NCBI GenBank assembly: GCA_947471745.1
Contig: CANJKZ010000961.1
Span: forward strand, 248,001 to 312,000
DNA from: Closterium sp. Naga37s-1
Lineage: Eukaryota > Streptophyta > Zygnematophyceae > Desmidiales > Closteriaceae
Direction: 5' to 3'
Length of the DNA stretch: 64,000 bases
A program made the translations under genes and the position numbers. Below are positions 12,430-58,651 of this stretch, one piece after another. Below the pieces are notes generated by a model. It saw nothing but the letters and a program-made list of their open reading frames with translations. It had not been told where the DNA came from and searched no databases. Positions within the stretch are counted from its first letter, which is position 1; every line of letters begins with the position of its first letter.

Positions 12430-12780
12430 TCGTTTCGCCCCTTCTCTCTCACACTGCCTGGTGCCTCCTGTCGTACCTTCTCTAATGCTGCTATCCCAGC
12501 TACTGTCTGCTGCTGCTCCCTTGCTTCCCGTCCAGTTTCGACTCTCGCTCCTCCTTTGCTTTCCTTCCAGTTTCTACTCTCTTACTCCTCCCTTGCTCCC
12601 TTCACGTTGCAGCCCCATGTGCTCCGCTGCCCCCTTTCCGTTCCAGCTACATCCCACCCTGCCTCCTTTCTGGCCCAGTCACATCTGCCCCCCTGCCCCC
12701 TTTCCATCCCAACCTTTCCTGCCCTTGCTGCTGCCGGACCTTCCACAAATGCTGCTACTAGGGTGGGCAACGGTTGTCAG
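12430..12780. repeat. Pyrimidine-rich degenerate repeat
   Basis: CT-rich sequence with recurring CTCCTTTGCTTTCC / CCCTTTCCATCC-like units. It has an open 118-codon frame, but the composition explains this and I do not call a gene. Confidence 0.4.
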
Positions 12781-12908
12781 AGAGTTGGATGATTCGGCTG
12801 ATCAAACCGTGTCTTGATGTCAGCGCTCACAGCAGCCACGCTGTCTGGAACAGCAAGAAATAGACCGAGGAAACCAAATTTGCATGTGGAAAAACGTAAT
12901 GTCAAAAG

Positions 12909-12982
12909 CGCTCCCAGGTGGGCTTGAACCACCGACCTTATGGATAACAGCCATACGCTCTAACCAACTGAGCTACGAGAGC
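12909..12982 (-). tRNA. tRNA-Asn (anticodon GTT), nuclear type
   Basis: The minus strand gives a 74-nt cloverleaf without an intron. The acceptor stem is GCTCTCG paired with TGGGAGC plus discriminator G. The D arm is AGCTCAGTTGGTTAGAGC and the anticodon stem TATGG/CCATA with loop CTGTTAT, so the anticodon is GTT. The T arm is GGTGGTTCAAGCCCACC. The A-box and B-box sequences (TAGCTCAGTTGG; GGTTCAAGCC) match RNA polymerase III internal promoters. Plant nuclear tRNA-Asn genes have nearly the same sequence. Confidence 0.93.
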
Positions 12983-12999
12983 TGGCGTCGAAAGACGAC

Positions 13000-13900
13000 T
13001 ACAAAACTTAGATAAAATTATTTTGTACGTCGTAATTTCGAGGAGCTTGGGAAGTCGCTATTTTACTGTACATGCTGACCTCACACGCCGTTCTGTGGCC
13101 AGTGCTGCACTGTTATCTGCCAGGTGGACGTGTATGCATGGCTTGTTTATTTTCACTGTGGGCCCGCTTGTTGGGCATATGACTTGCCATTGTTCACCTT
13201 GTTCTTTCGTCTGTCCGAACACTGGTCGACCAACAATAGAAAACATAATTTCGTACACTTCAACCTTCATGACCAATTTGTATGTACTAGCAGACCTAAA
13301 TGACGATAATTGACTGTTTTGGAGCATGCCCTGCCCGTAAAAGAAGCTTGGGCCTTTTGCTAAAAATGCTGCCTTGATCTTGTCGTGCGTGTCATTGGCC
13401 TGGCTTCGTTCTCGTTTTGATTGGTTTAGGTCTGGTTGCATTTGGTGATTCTGTTACATAGCCTTATCAATTTCACTGGTCACTAGGGTGCTGCTCACTC
13501 AGACACTGCTCCTAGCAGCTTGGGATTCATTTCTTTTGTTGCAATGGGAGCTCCAACCAGACTAGAGTTTTAGTCTGTCTTTGGTGTTGGTAGTCTCTAG
13601 TTTCGCGCCATGGCTCCCTGTAATCTAGCTCTTATTGCAAGAAACAAATGTCATGACATTCGAATTCGATAGAAGTAGGAAGAATATATGTATGCGATAC
13701 TGGTAGTGTGTTTATAGTAGTGTCGGGAGTACGTCCACTACGTGTTAATTTTAGAGATGATCCCGTCCGCGATTGGAGGTCAGAACAGATCCGACGAGAA
13801 TCAAAAGCGATAAAATCGACGAATTCTGTTAGGAGAGGTTGGGGGTGGTCAAACGTGGCAATCAGAACCCGCGGTCAGAAAGCAGCCTTTGCGCGGCGCA
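13000..13900 (+). other. Upstream region of the ABCC gene
   Basis: This stretch lies between the tRNA and the transporter start codon. It presumably holds the promoter and 5' leader of the transporter. I see no certain TATA box or other site. Confidence 0.3.
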
Positions 13901-48870
<34,970 letters not shown>

Positions 48871-48959
48871 CTGGGAGGGACTGCTGCGGATTGCATGCTG
48901 TGGCTCTGCAATTGCGGGCGGCATGTGTGGCTCTGCCTGCTCCACCGGGCTCAATCAAT

Positions 48960-49260
48960 GCAGGCAGTTGTAGCGCAGCTCGCAGCAACGGGGGACAAGA
49001 TGGCGGGAGGGAGGGAGGGAGGGAGGGAGGGAGGGTGGTGTGATTGGGAGGGACTGCTGCTGCATTGTGCATGGGGGCAGAGCGATGTGATTCCCCCTGG
49101 AACTGACAGACCACCAATCAACTTGTCTACACTTCGAACAGATGAATGAGTGGAATGTTGTTTTCTCACGCTGTCTACCAAAGGTTCAATCAACTCACGC
49201 AGTGGCTGCAGCATCAAGAAGAGCATTGTTGGCATCCTGGCTCAGTTCGCTGAACAACTA
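48960..49260. repeat. Decayed copies of the ABCC last exon and of the GH18 last exon
   Basis: GCAGCAACGGGGGACAAGAT...GTGGTGTGATTGGGAGGGAC (about 48965-49065) copies the end of ABCC exon 30 and its 3' flank. 49190-49255 copies the 3' end of the minus-strand GH18 gene (49415-49475). Confidence 0.8.
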
Positions 49261-49409
49261 CCCTCTAGTTTGGATCACAGGCTTGCAAAAACAGCTGCAT
49301 TTCCATCTAGATTGAAACAGTGACAGATTCACCCGTGATTCCCAAACAAATGCGTCTACACTTGAAACAAAAATTAACAAGCATAAGATTCATTACAGTG
49401 GCTTTCATC

Positions 49410-50559
49410 TCATGCAGCTACTGCAGCATTAAGCAGAGCATTATTGGCATCCTGGCTCAGTTCCCAGACGAACCACCCTGCATAGCCTTGCGCCTTGGCG
49501 AACTGAACCTTCGTGGTGATGGTGGAAGGGTTGTCGTAACCAACCCACTGGTTACCCTTCACCGCATACATGCATGAGGATGGGGCGTCAAGTGTAGCGG
49601 TGTAACCTCCAGTGGTTACCAGCTGATCGATTTCCTTGTAAAAGAGGATACCAGGTTCCTGTTGGAGGGGTGGAGAGGGATAGGGAATATGCAGGCCAAG
49701 GAAGAGGGTGATGAGAGCCTGCTTGGAGCTGATTGCTTGCATCTTTTAGAAACAGGGATAAATAGTACCCTGCAATTGTGAGAGCAAGGAGAGAAAGAAA
49801 GAAACGTAGGGGAAACAAAAAATGGTTCGTGATTATGCGAGGAAGGGAGAGACGCACGATGCAGAGGAGAACCAGGAAAAGGGGACTAACCTGACTGATA
49901 GGCCCAGGCTGACCAGGCCCTAAGGCAAGAGCTCCAACCCCAGTGCTGCTTGTCGAAGCAATAGTCCAGGTTTGGCCGTACATTGCCAAGCCTACCATGG
50001 CCTTGCTCCGGGCCAAGCCTCGGGACACCAAGGCAGCTATGGCACCCTTGATGCTCTGCTGGGGATTGCTCGGGTCCTCCAGAGCAGTGTGCATGAGGGT
50101 CCTCCACCCAGACAGATCGTAAGTCTTAAAATTAACGAAATCCAGTGTTTTGTTAAGCGCCGGGACGTCATAGGATAGATCTTCTGTCCGCCCGTAGGCA
50201 GGAATTGCCGCAGAAAGCAGAAGCTTCGATTGCCCAGAGGCGGCAGCTTCGGATTCGATCGCCGCCCGGAAATCCGTGAGCAGGGCGGAGACCAGGGTGG
50301 CGTTGCCCATTGTGTACTTCCAGTAGATATCCAGGCCGTCAAAGCTGTACATGCGGGCGAGGGCGATCGCGGATTGAATAAAGGCAGAGCGGAAGGACGG
50401 GGAGGAGGAGGCGTTGCCGATAACGTTGTTATAAAAAACGTTGAGATAGCCGCTGATGGAAAGGAGGGACTTGATGGCGGGGTTGGCGGCCTTTACAGCG
50501 GAGTAGAAGCGGGGATAGAGGCCCTGGGTCACATCAACGGCTGGGTTGGAAGGGACGAC
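49410..50559 (-). CDS. GH18 chitinase-like protein lacking catalytic acids, 5' exon not found
   Basis: Minus strand, two exons: 50559-49891 (223 codons, donor GTTAGT) and 49658-49410 (82 codons plus stop), joined in phase 0. An acceptor (CCCCATTCCAG) precedes 50559, so at least one upstream exon with the start codon and probably the signal peptide is missing. The fold markers of plant class V / family 18 glycosidases are present: KSLLSISGYLN, the beta-4 motif, AAIPAYGRTEDL, VNFKTYDLSGW, KAMVGLAMYGQTW and, at the end, GYAGWFVWELSQDAN. The catalytic motif DGxDxDxE reads DGLDIYWK: the second Asp is Tyr and the proton-donor Glu is Lys. Chitin cleavage is therefore not expected; it may be a carbohydrate-binding pseudoenzyme or a decaying gene. 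A 10-kb retroelement block starts 110 bp upstream and may have moved the first exon away. Confidence 0.85.
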
Positions 50560-51028
50560 CTGGAATGGGGAGGGAAGAATATGGGAGGTGAGAGGGCATC
50601 AAGTTGAGAGGGCATCAAAGTGTAGGAATCTGAGAGGGGGAAACGAAACAGCGCATCTGAGAGGCAAGAGTGTCAGAATAATGAACGAGAATGGATGAAC
50701 TAGCAAAGAGTTGGGTACAAGTACTAACCCTAATTGAGTTGTACCCTTTATGGGCTACCCTACTACAGCCTATACAATGTAAGCATTATAACATTCTGAC
50801 ACACCCCCATAGGCAAAGTGGGGGAGAACAGCTGGTCACAAGACCAGTCAAGAAAAGCAAAGCAAGCTCAGGGTGGATCACTAAGTCACCACACAGTTCG
50901 AGCACAAGCAAAGGGCCACAAGGCCAGTTCACATGCAGAGTTATACAAAAAAGAACAAACAATACAGTGATCATACCCTAGCAAGTGCAAGCATGCAGGT
51001 ATATATATGGATCACAGTACAAGCAAAG

Positions 51029-53483
51029 TCACGCAGTAAGCAAGTGAGGCGAAGTAGGCACAAGGCCTAACACAGTAGAGAAGCGCTGATGATCACCAGA
51101 CGGAAGTGCCTTGGTGAATATATCAGCAGTGTTGGCCGTAGTAGCCACGTACGCAAGACGAAGCTGGCCACGCTGCTGCAACTCTCGAGCAAGGAAAGTA
51201 TCGCACAGCGATGTGCTTCGTTCGGTGCTCCAGTCTGTGCTCCTGACACAAGGCAATCATGGCCTTGTTGTCTACGTACAGAACTGGAGGCGAACGAGGC
51301 TGCTCTCCCAAGTCAGTCAGCAGGTAGGTGAGCCAGCATAGCTCCTGTGCAGCCATGGCCCCTGCGTAGATCTAAGCCTCACAACTGGAGCTGAGAACAG
51401 AAGACGAGCGGGTAGACCGCCAGGAAACAGAGCCGGAACCAAGGCTGGAAGCGTAACCCTGTGACGACCGCTGCATAGCTGAGTCGTGAACCCAAGAAGC
51501 GTCTGCGTGACCAGTGAGGAAAACTGGACCCCGTCCTCCAAGAACGAGCCCCATGCTCGACGTACTGCACAAGTAACGCAGTACCCTCTTCACAGCATCC
51601 CAGTGCACCTATCGGTGCCTACCGGGAGCCACGTAGCGAGCCAGGAGACTGAGAGGGTACGCGAGGTCAGGTCGTGTGCAAGTCATCAGGTACATGGGGC
51701 AACCCACAAGCTCTGAGTACGGACCACTCGGCTCTACGGACTCGTCCGAAGGTGGAGCTAAAAGCGGGTGGCTGATAGACAGAGGAGAGGGCTGTGGCGA
51801 AGAGAACTGGAAGTCGAAGCGCTGAAGGACTTGGTGCACCATGTGTGACTGATTCAGGGTGATGGTGCGCCATGCTCTGTCCCGGGTGATCTGCAAGCCA
51901 AGATAGCTGCGCAGTTCACCCACGTTAGTGCAGGTGTGTCTCTTCTGCAGCTCCGACTTCACAAGGGTCAGTGCCTCGATGTCAGCACTGGCAAAGACCA
52001 GGTCGTCGACGTAGACGAGGACGTAGAACGGCGGCAGCGAGGTGTCGGTGCATAGAAACAGCGACGGTTCAGCAGTAGAAGGAGCAAACCCAAGAGCCGC
52101 AAGTGTAGTCCTGAGTGTGTCGTGCCACTCGCGAGGCGCCTGACGGAGACTGTAGACTGGCCGGCGGAGGCTCCACTGGGTATCTGCAGGAAACGACCCA
52201 GTGAAGCCAGGTGCGCGGCGCAGCCAGATCTCTTCGTGCAGGCTGCCCTGCAAGAAACCTGTGCTGAAGTCCAGAGAGTGCAACTCGTAGTCACGCTGAG
52301 CAGCGACATGCAGCAACACCCAAAGAGTAGTCATCTTCGGGGTGGGGGAGAAGGTCTGGAAGTAGTCAACCCCCTGTCGCTGACTGAAGCCTCGAGCCAC
52401 GTAACGCGCCTTGAAAGCTGGCGGAGAACCCGGCGGCCGCCTCACCCTGAAAATCCACATGCCATCGACAATGTTCGCCCCAGGTGGTGGAACCTCGTCG
52501 ACGTAGGTGACTGTGGACTTCCAGGATGCCATCTCGGCATCCATGGCTGCCTGCCACTGAGAGGAGTAAGGACCCGTAATCGCCTCTGCGTAAGAGCGCG
52601 GGGTCGGGATGTCTGGAGCGTCCGGGTCTACCTCACGGGCAAGCAGCATGGAAGCGAAACGAGGTACAGCAACTGCAAGAGACTCAAAGTCCTCCTGCCT
52701 GTCCTCAAGGACGTCCGTGCCAAGAGCACACTCACCCCTGACGGACGGAGGACTGGCAGACGCAGACTTAGCAACAAGAGCAGTGGCGTAGTCTAGACGG
52801 GAGGCAGCAGCAAAGTCAAGCAGCTCAGCAACGAGAGCAGACGCAGCAGCAGACTCAATAGAAGGGTCAGTGACAGCAGTGGCGAGGAGACGAGAGACAG
52901 TGGGACTGGCAGCACGAGCGCGGTCAGACTCAGGGTCAGTAACCTCAGGAAGAGAGGACTCAGGAGGAGCAGGCAGAGGAACACGCAGTGGAACAGAGGA
53001 AGGACGGAGTGCCATAGCGTGCGTGCAAGGGACAGGAGGAGGACGCGAACGAGGAACGCGACGAGCAGTGCGAACTGGCGAGACAGGACGAGACGCAGGC
53101 TTACGACGCTCTGTAAGACCGCCGGACTGCTCAGTGTAAGGAGAAGGAGTAGGCAATGGGGAGGCTGACAGTAACGACAGCTGCGACTGGTCAGGCGGTA
53201 GACACAGGAGGGGGGAGAGTAAGGCTAGAAGAAGACGGGACACCAAGAATCTGCTAAAGCAGGGGATCAAAGTACGGTCGCGGCCGCACAGTGCCTCCAG
53301 AACCTCCAGCTCCAGGGTCAACAACTCCACCTCCTGCAGCTCCAGCACCTCCCGCGCCAGTGCCTCCAACACCAGCTCCTCCAGCTCCAGCGCCTCCAGC
53401 TCCAGCGCCACCAGCGCAGGAGCCTCCAGCTCCAGCAGCTCCAGGCTCCGTAGGGTCTCCAGCTCCAGCGCCCCCAACACCAC
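51029..53483 (-). pseudogene. pol: Copia reverse transcriptase and RNase H (minus copy)
   Basis: The 624-codon frame 53483-51609 keeps the RT order: FKARYVARGFSQRQGVDYFQTFSP, SLDFSTGFLQG, PVYSLRQAPREWHDTL and YVDD. A TAG (51609-51611, from AAG by comparison with the sister copy) separates it from RNase H (HADASW, SSCEAEIYA-type, VDNKAMIALCQEHRLEHRTKH). The RNase H part is itself split between overlapping frames. Confidence 0.85.
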
Positions 53484-53854
53484 CTGTCACGGCAACTCCA
53501 GCACCCCTGGTACGAGCACCTCCAGGACCAGCTGCCGCAGAACCTCCAGTACCACCAGCTCCAGCAGTAACTCCAGCACCTCCAGCTCCAGCGTCTCCAG
53601 CGCCTCCAGGTCCGGAAGCTCCACTCCGAAGGTGTGCGCGCCGAACAAGCCACTCACGCAGCTGCTGCGGAGACAGTCGCGGCGAAGCACCAGCTGGACC
53701 TCCAGACGAAGCAGCACCCCGAGGCTCAGCACCCCCAGACTCCGCACCCTCCGACTCAGCAGCCCCAGGCTCAACACCCCCAGGCTCCACACCCGCAGGC
53801 TCAGCACCCCCAGGCTCCTCACCCCCAGGCTCAGCACCCCCAGACCCAGCACCC

Positions 53855-55947
53855 TCAGACTCCACACCCCCCGGCTCCGCACCCCCCAGACGCAACAACC
53901 CCAGACGCAACACCTCGAGCAGCACCTGAGCCGACAGCTACCTGGACAGGTGTAGTCCCAGAGAGAGGGTCTACTTGAGACACACCTGAGGGAGCAGGAC
54001 CCTGGGGCGGGAGGGGTTCTACCGGAGGGGGACCGGGAGCAAGGAAGAGCGGCGGGGGCGGGGGAGGGGCAGAGCGGTAGGGGAAGAGACGGTAAAAGGG
54101 AACCGACTCGTCAAACGTGACGTCCTGAGAAGGGAGGACACGGCGCGAGGTGGGGTGGTAAAACTGCCAGCCAGGCGCGTCAGGGACAAAGCCAAGGAAG
54201 ATGCAGAGGATAGCACGGGCGGAGAGCTTGTCCGCAGACGTATCGCGAACAAAGGCACGAGAACCCCAGACCCGGAACACCGACGCATCGCCAACCTTCC
54301 CCGTCCAACGCAGTGTGGGCGAGGTCTCCGGCAAGGAGACACGGGGCCAGAGGTTGAGCTGATGCGCAGCGTACCGGACCGCAAACGGCCACAGAAAATG
54401 GGGAGCAGCCACATGGATCATGGAGGTACGAGCGACCTCCATGAGTAAGCCAATGCGGCGCTAAGCAATCCCATTTTGTTGTGGGGATTCAGGAAGCGTG
54501 AACGACTGGAGAATGACCTCCCCACGACAAAAGTCCCGCAAGAGGTCGGAGGAGAACTCACCACCTCTGTCAGAGTGCAGACGCAGGACAGTAAGGTCCT
54601 GGCGGAACCGCTCGCGGAGCTGGAGACGAACTGTGCGGATCCAAGGGATCAAGACATCAACGACCTCACCCTTGCTGCGTAAGGGGAAGACTGTGGTGTA
54701 CCGCGTGTAGTCGTCAACGACCAGCAAAAAGTAGCGCTCGCGGCCCTGTCCACTGACGCGGGCTAGGCCCCACACGTCCATGTGGAGAGTCTGTAGGGGA
54801 GCAGTCGTCGGGGGAAACGAGGAGGAGTGAGGAGCGGCGCGCTGCCGCCCCTCGACGCAAGGAAGACGAGGCGGGGCAGGCGAGGGCGGGAGGGGAGGTA
54901 GAGACCTGTGAAGACCAGAGACAAGAAGACGGGAGTGTATGCCACGAAGGCGTGGCAGGGAGGGGTCACGCAGGCGGTGGTGCCACAGAAGAGTCTGGTG
55001 CGACAGGAGGCGACACGAGCAAGAGGCGGCTACCTGACCTTACGCGGACACCTGAGCAGACGCAGCTACCTGAGGAGGATCGGCAGCGAGTGTGTACAGA
55101 CTCGACCCTGGCTGACGAGTGAACGTGGTCAGGTGACGCTCCGTCCGTGTGCACGTGCAAATCGACACACGTTGACCCCCAGGAGTGGTGGTAGTGACCA
55201 TCCCATCCTGAAGGGCAGCGGGTCAGGTGGCACACACCGGTAACAGACACCCTCAGCACTAGCAGACAAAGCATACATAGCAGAAAGAATAGCATCATAG
55301 TCTAGGTCAAAGATAGCATCTCTAGACCTAAGCAGATCTGCCCAGCGAGGGCGCTCGACGTCGTCACCAAACTCAGCACGCCAGGCGTCGTCGAGGCGGG
55401 AGAAGCAGCGGTGCTGAGTGTGAAGCTTCCCGCATGTCTGACCAGCTCGGACACCCATGCGAATGACATACGGGCAGCTATCACTACCCCAAGACGTCCC
55501 ACGCTGAAACAACCACTCACGGAGCTGCTGGGGCGACTGGGTCTCGCTCCGACGCTGCTGCTGCTGCCGCTGGCCACCACCAGGGCCTCCACGCCACGGT
55601 CCAGTCCTACCGCCACCAGTCCCACCGCCTCTACTGCCGCCACTCCCACCACTGCCTCCACTGCCGCCACCAGAGCCCCCACTCCCGCCACCAGTCCCAC
55701 CGCCTCCACCACCTCCACCGCCTCCACCACCTCCACTGCTGCCCCCACCACCACTCCCGCTGCCACCTCCGCCACCACCGCTGCCACCTCCACCACCCCT
55801 GCCACCCTTGCCCTTGCTGCTACGGCGCTTCGCACTAGCAGAAGCAGCCCCGACGTCCTCAGCAACAGAGACGTCTGCAGCAGCAGCAGAGGCGTAGGAG
55901 GGGGCAAAGGGGGAGGGGGAGCACCCCTCAAAGAAGGGTAGACCCAT
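53855..55947 (-). pseudogene. Copia gag C-terminus and integrase; protease lost, integrase Glu replaced by stop
   Basis: 55947-55243 encodes a Gly-rich gag part and a Cys/His-like domain (CGKLHTQHRCFSRLDD). It then runs straight into sequence that normally lies beyond the aspartic protease, so the protease segment is deleted near 55,235-55,200. Integrase follows: HHR..HP-type zinc part (54969-54763), VDDYTRY and SDRGGEF. At NGIA the codon for the third catalytic residue is TAG (54461-54463), after which RRIG..MEVARTSM continues. Confidence 0.85.
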
Positions 55948-57022
55948 TCCCCCTAGCTAAGCCTGTCGAGGTCACTGTAGACTATGGTGCTGCTGGGGGT
56001 GGTGCTGCTAGGGGTGCTGTGTCTGGGGGTGCTGAGCCTGCGGGTGCTGAGCCTGCGAGTGCGGAGCTTGGGGGTGCTGAGCCTGAGGGTGCGGAGCCTG
56101 GGGGTGCTGAGTCTGAGGGTGCGGAGTCTGGGGATGCTGGAGCTGGAGGCCCTGCCGCTGGAGGCCCTGCCGCTGGAGGCACTTGAGCTGGAGGTGCTGG
56201 AGCTACTAGACTTGGAGGTGCTGGAGTTACTGCTGGTGCTGGAGGTACGGGAGGTGCTGGAGCTGCTGGTCGTGGAGGTACTGGAGCTACCAGCGCTAGT
56301 GGTATTGGAGGCACTGGAGCTGGAGGCACTAGAGCTGGAGGCGCTGGAGCTGGAGGCACTGAAGCTGGAGACCCTGGAGCGGGAGGCACTGGAGCTGGAG
56401 ACCCTGGAGCTGGAGGCGCTGGCGCTGCAGGCGCTGGAGCTGGAGGAGGTGGAGCTGGAGACCCTGGAGCTGGAGGCGCTGAAGCTGGATGCGCTGGAGC
56501 TGGAGGCACTAGAGCTGGAGACCCTGGAGATGGAGGCACTGGAGCTGGAGACCCTGGAGCTGGAGGCGCTGGCACTTGAGGCGCCACTGCGAGTTCCCCT
56601 GCCGTCTCCTCCTGCATCCTCTCTTCCTTACGGTCCAGACCCTGAGTCTGACTTAGTTCGTGCTGCCAGTCCTACTGTCCCACGTCTTCTAGCCACTGTT
56701 GTCACTGACCCTTCGTTTGAGTCCGCTGCAGCGTCTGCCCTACTTGCTGAGCTTGTTGACTTTGCTGCCGCCTGTCGTCTCGACTATGCCACTAGTCTTG
56801 TTGCTGGGTCTGAGTCAGACTGTCCTCCGTCCGTCGGGGGTGAGTGTGCTATTGGCACGGACGTCCTTGAGGACAGGTAGGATGACTTTGAGTGTCTTGC
56901 AGCAACTGTACCCCATCCCGTGGCCAATCTGCTTGCACCTGAGAGAGACTCGGATGCACCAGACATCCCGACCCCGCGCAGAGGCGATTACGGGTCCCTA
57001 CTCTTCTTAGTGGCAGACAGCC

Positions 57023-58402
57023 ATGGACGCAAAGATGGCATCCTGGAAGCCCACAGGCACCTACGTCGACGCAGTTCCCCCTCATGGGGCGAACATAGTC
57101 GATGGCATGTGGATTTTTAGGGTGAACCGGCCGCCTGGTTCTCCGCCTGTCTTCAAGGCTCGTTACTTTGCACGAGGCTTTAGTCAGCCACAGGGAGTTG
57201 ACTTCTTCCAGACCTTCTCTCCTACCCCGAAGATGACCACTCTTCGGGTGCTGCTGCACGTCGCCGCTCAGCGTGACTACGAGCTTCACTCTCTTGACTT
57301 CAACACAGTTTTCTTACAGGGCAGCCTGCACGAGGAGATCTGGTTGTGCCTGCACGAGGAGATCTGGTTGCGCACCGACACTTCGCTGCCGCCGTTCTAC
57401 ATCCTCGTGTACGTCGACGACGTGGTTTTTGCCACTGCTGGCATTGATGCACTGGCCTTTGTGAAGTCCGAGCTGCAGAAGAGACACACCTGCACTGACC
57501 TGGGTGAGCTGCGTAGCTATCTTGGCTTGCAGATCACTCGGGACAGAGCACGGCGCACCATCACCCTGACTCAGTCACACATGGTGCACCAGGTTCTTCG
57601 GCGCTTCGGCTTCCGGTACTCCTCGCCACAGTCCACTCCTCTGCCTACCGGTCACTCGCTCTTAGCTCCACCTTCGGACGAGTCCGTAGAGCCGAGTGGC
57701 CCGTATCCAGAGCTTGTGGGCTGCCTCATGTACCTGATGACCTGCACTCGACCTGACCTTGCATACCCTCTTAGCATCCTGGCACGCTACGTTGTGCACG
57801 GTAGACACCGACCAGAGCACTGGGAGGCCGCTAAGAGGGTGTTGCGCTACTTGTGCAGTACATCGAGCATGGGGCTCGTGCTTGGAGGACGGGGTCCAGT
57901 TGTCCTCACTGGACACGCAGACGCGTCTTGGGTTGACGACTTGGCTACGCAGCGGTCGTCACAGGGTTACACTTTCAGCCTTGGCTCTAGCTCTTCTTGG
58001 CGGTCTACCCGCTCGTCTTCTGTTCTCAGTTCGAGTTGTGAGGCTGAGATCTACGCAGGGGCCATGGCTGCACAGGAGCTACGTTGGCTCACCTACCTGC
58101 TGACTGACTTGGGAGAGCGGCCTCGTTCTCCTCTAATTCTGTGCGTAGACAACAAGGCCATGATTGCCTTGTGTCAGGAGCACAAACTGGAGCACAAACT
58201 AGAGCACAGGACGAAGCACATCGCTCTACGTTACTTCCTTGCTCGAGAGTTGCAGCAGCGTGGTCAGCTTCGTCTTGCTTACGTGGCCACTCGGGCCAAC
58301 ACTGCTGATATATTCACCAAGGCACTTCAGCCTGGTGATCATCAACGTTTCTGTACTGTTTTAGGCCTTGTGCCTATTTTGCCTCACTTGGTCACTGCGT
58401 GA
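57023..58402 (+). pseudogene. pol: Copia RT/RNase H with in-frame palm deletion (plus copy)
   Basis: A single 459-codon frame reads MASWKPTGTYVD, FKARYFARGFSQPQGVDFFQ, SLDFNTVFLQGS, then SLHEEIWLCLHEEIWLRTDTSLPPF, then YVDD (57410-57421) and RNase H to the end. Compared with the minus copy, about 55 residues between EIWLR and TDTSLPPF are missing, including PVYxLRQAPREWHD, and HEEIWL is duplicated at the joint. The frame survives, but part of the RT fold is gone. Upstream, 55984-56880 ends at a TAG (56878-56880), with a further frameshift near 56985. Confidence 0.88.
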
Positions 58403-58651
58403 CTTTGCTTGTACTGTGGTCTATATATATACCTGCATGCTTACACTTGCTAGGTTATGATCACTGTATTGTTTGTTCTCTTTTATATAACTCTGCATGT
58501 GAACTGGCCTTGTGGTCATTTGCTTGTGCTCGGAATGTGTGGTGACTTCGTGATCCACCCTGAGCTTGCTTTGCTTTTCTTTACTGGTCTTGTGACCACT
58601 TGTTCTCCTCCACTTTGCCTATGGGGGTGTGTCAAAATGTTATAATGCTTA

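Larger units (their letters stand above)
50671..55983 (-). mobile_element. Degenerate Ty1/copia element, minus strand, 5' truncated
   Basis: The 3' LTR is 50671-50801 (TGTCAG..CTGACA) with a purine tract at 50802-50820. Reading back along the minus strand: RNase H 51029-51608, reverse transcriptase 51609-53483, a Gly/Ala/Glu-rich linker 53254-53925, integrase 53855-54969 and gag C-terminus 55129-55947. The gag start and the 5' LTR are absent. The order (INT before RT) and motifs define Ty1/copia. Confidence 0.9.

Noticed and set aside
13889..13900. Start of the transporter at 13889
   Set aside because: That codon is TTG; the first ATG in frame is 13901.
53291..53929. 212-codon Pro-rich plus ORF
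   Set aside because: Antisense shadow of the Gly/Ala/Glu-rich copia linker on the minus strand; the same holds for 55411-55941 and 55982-56617.
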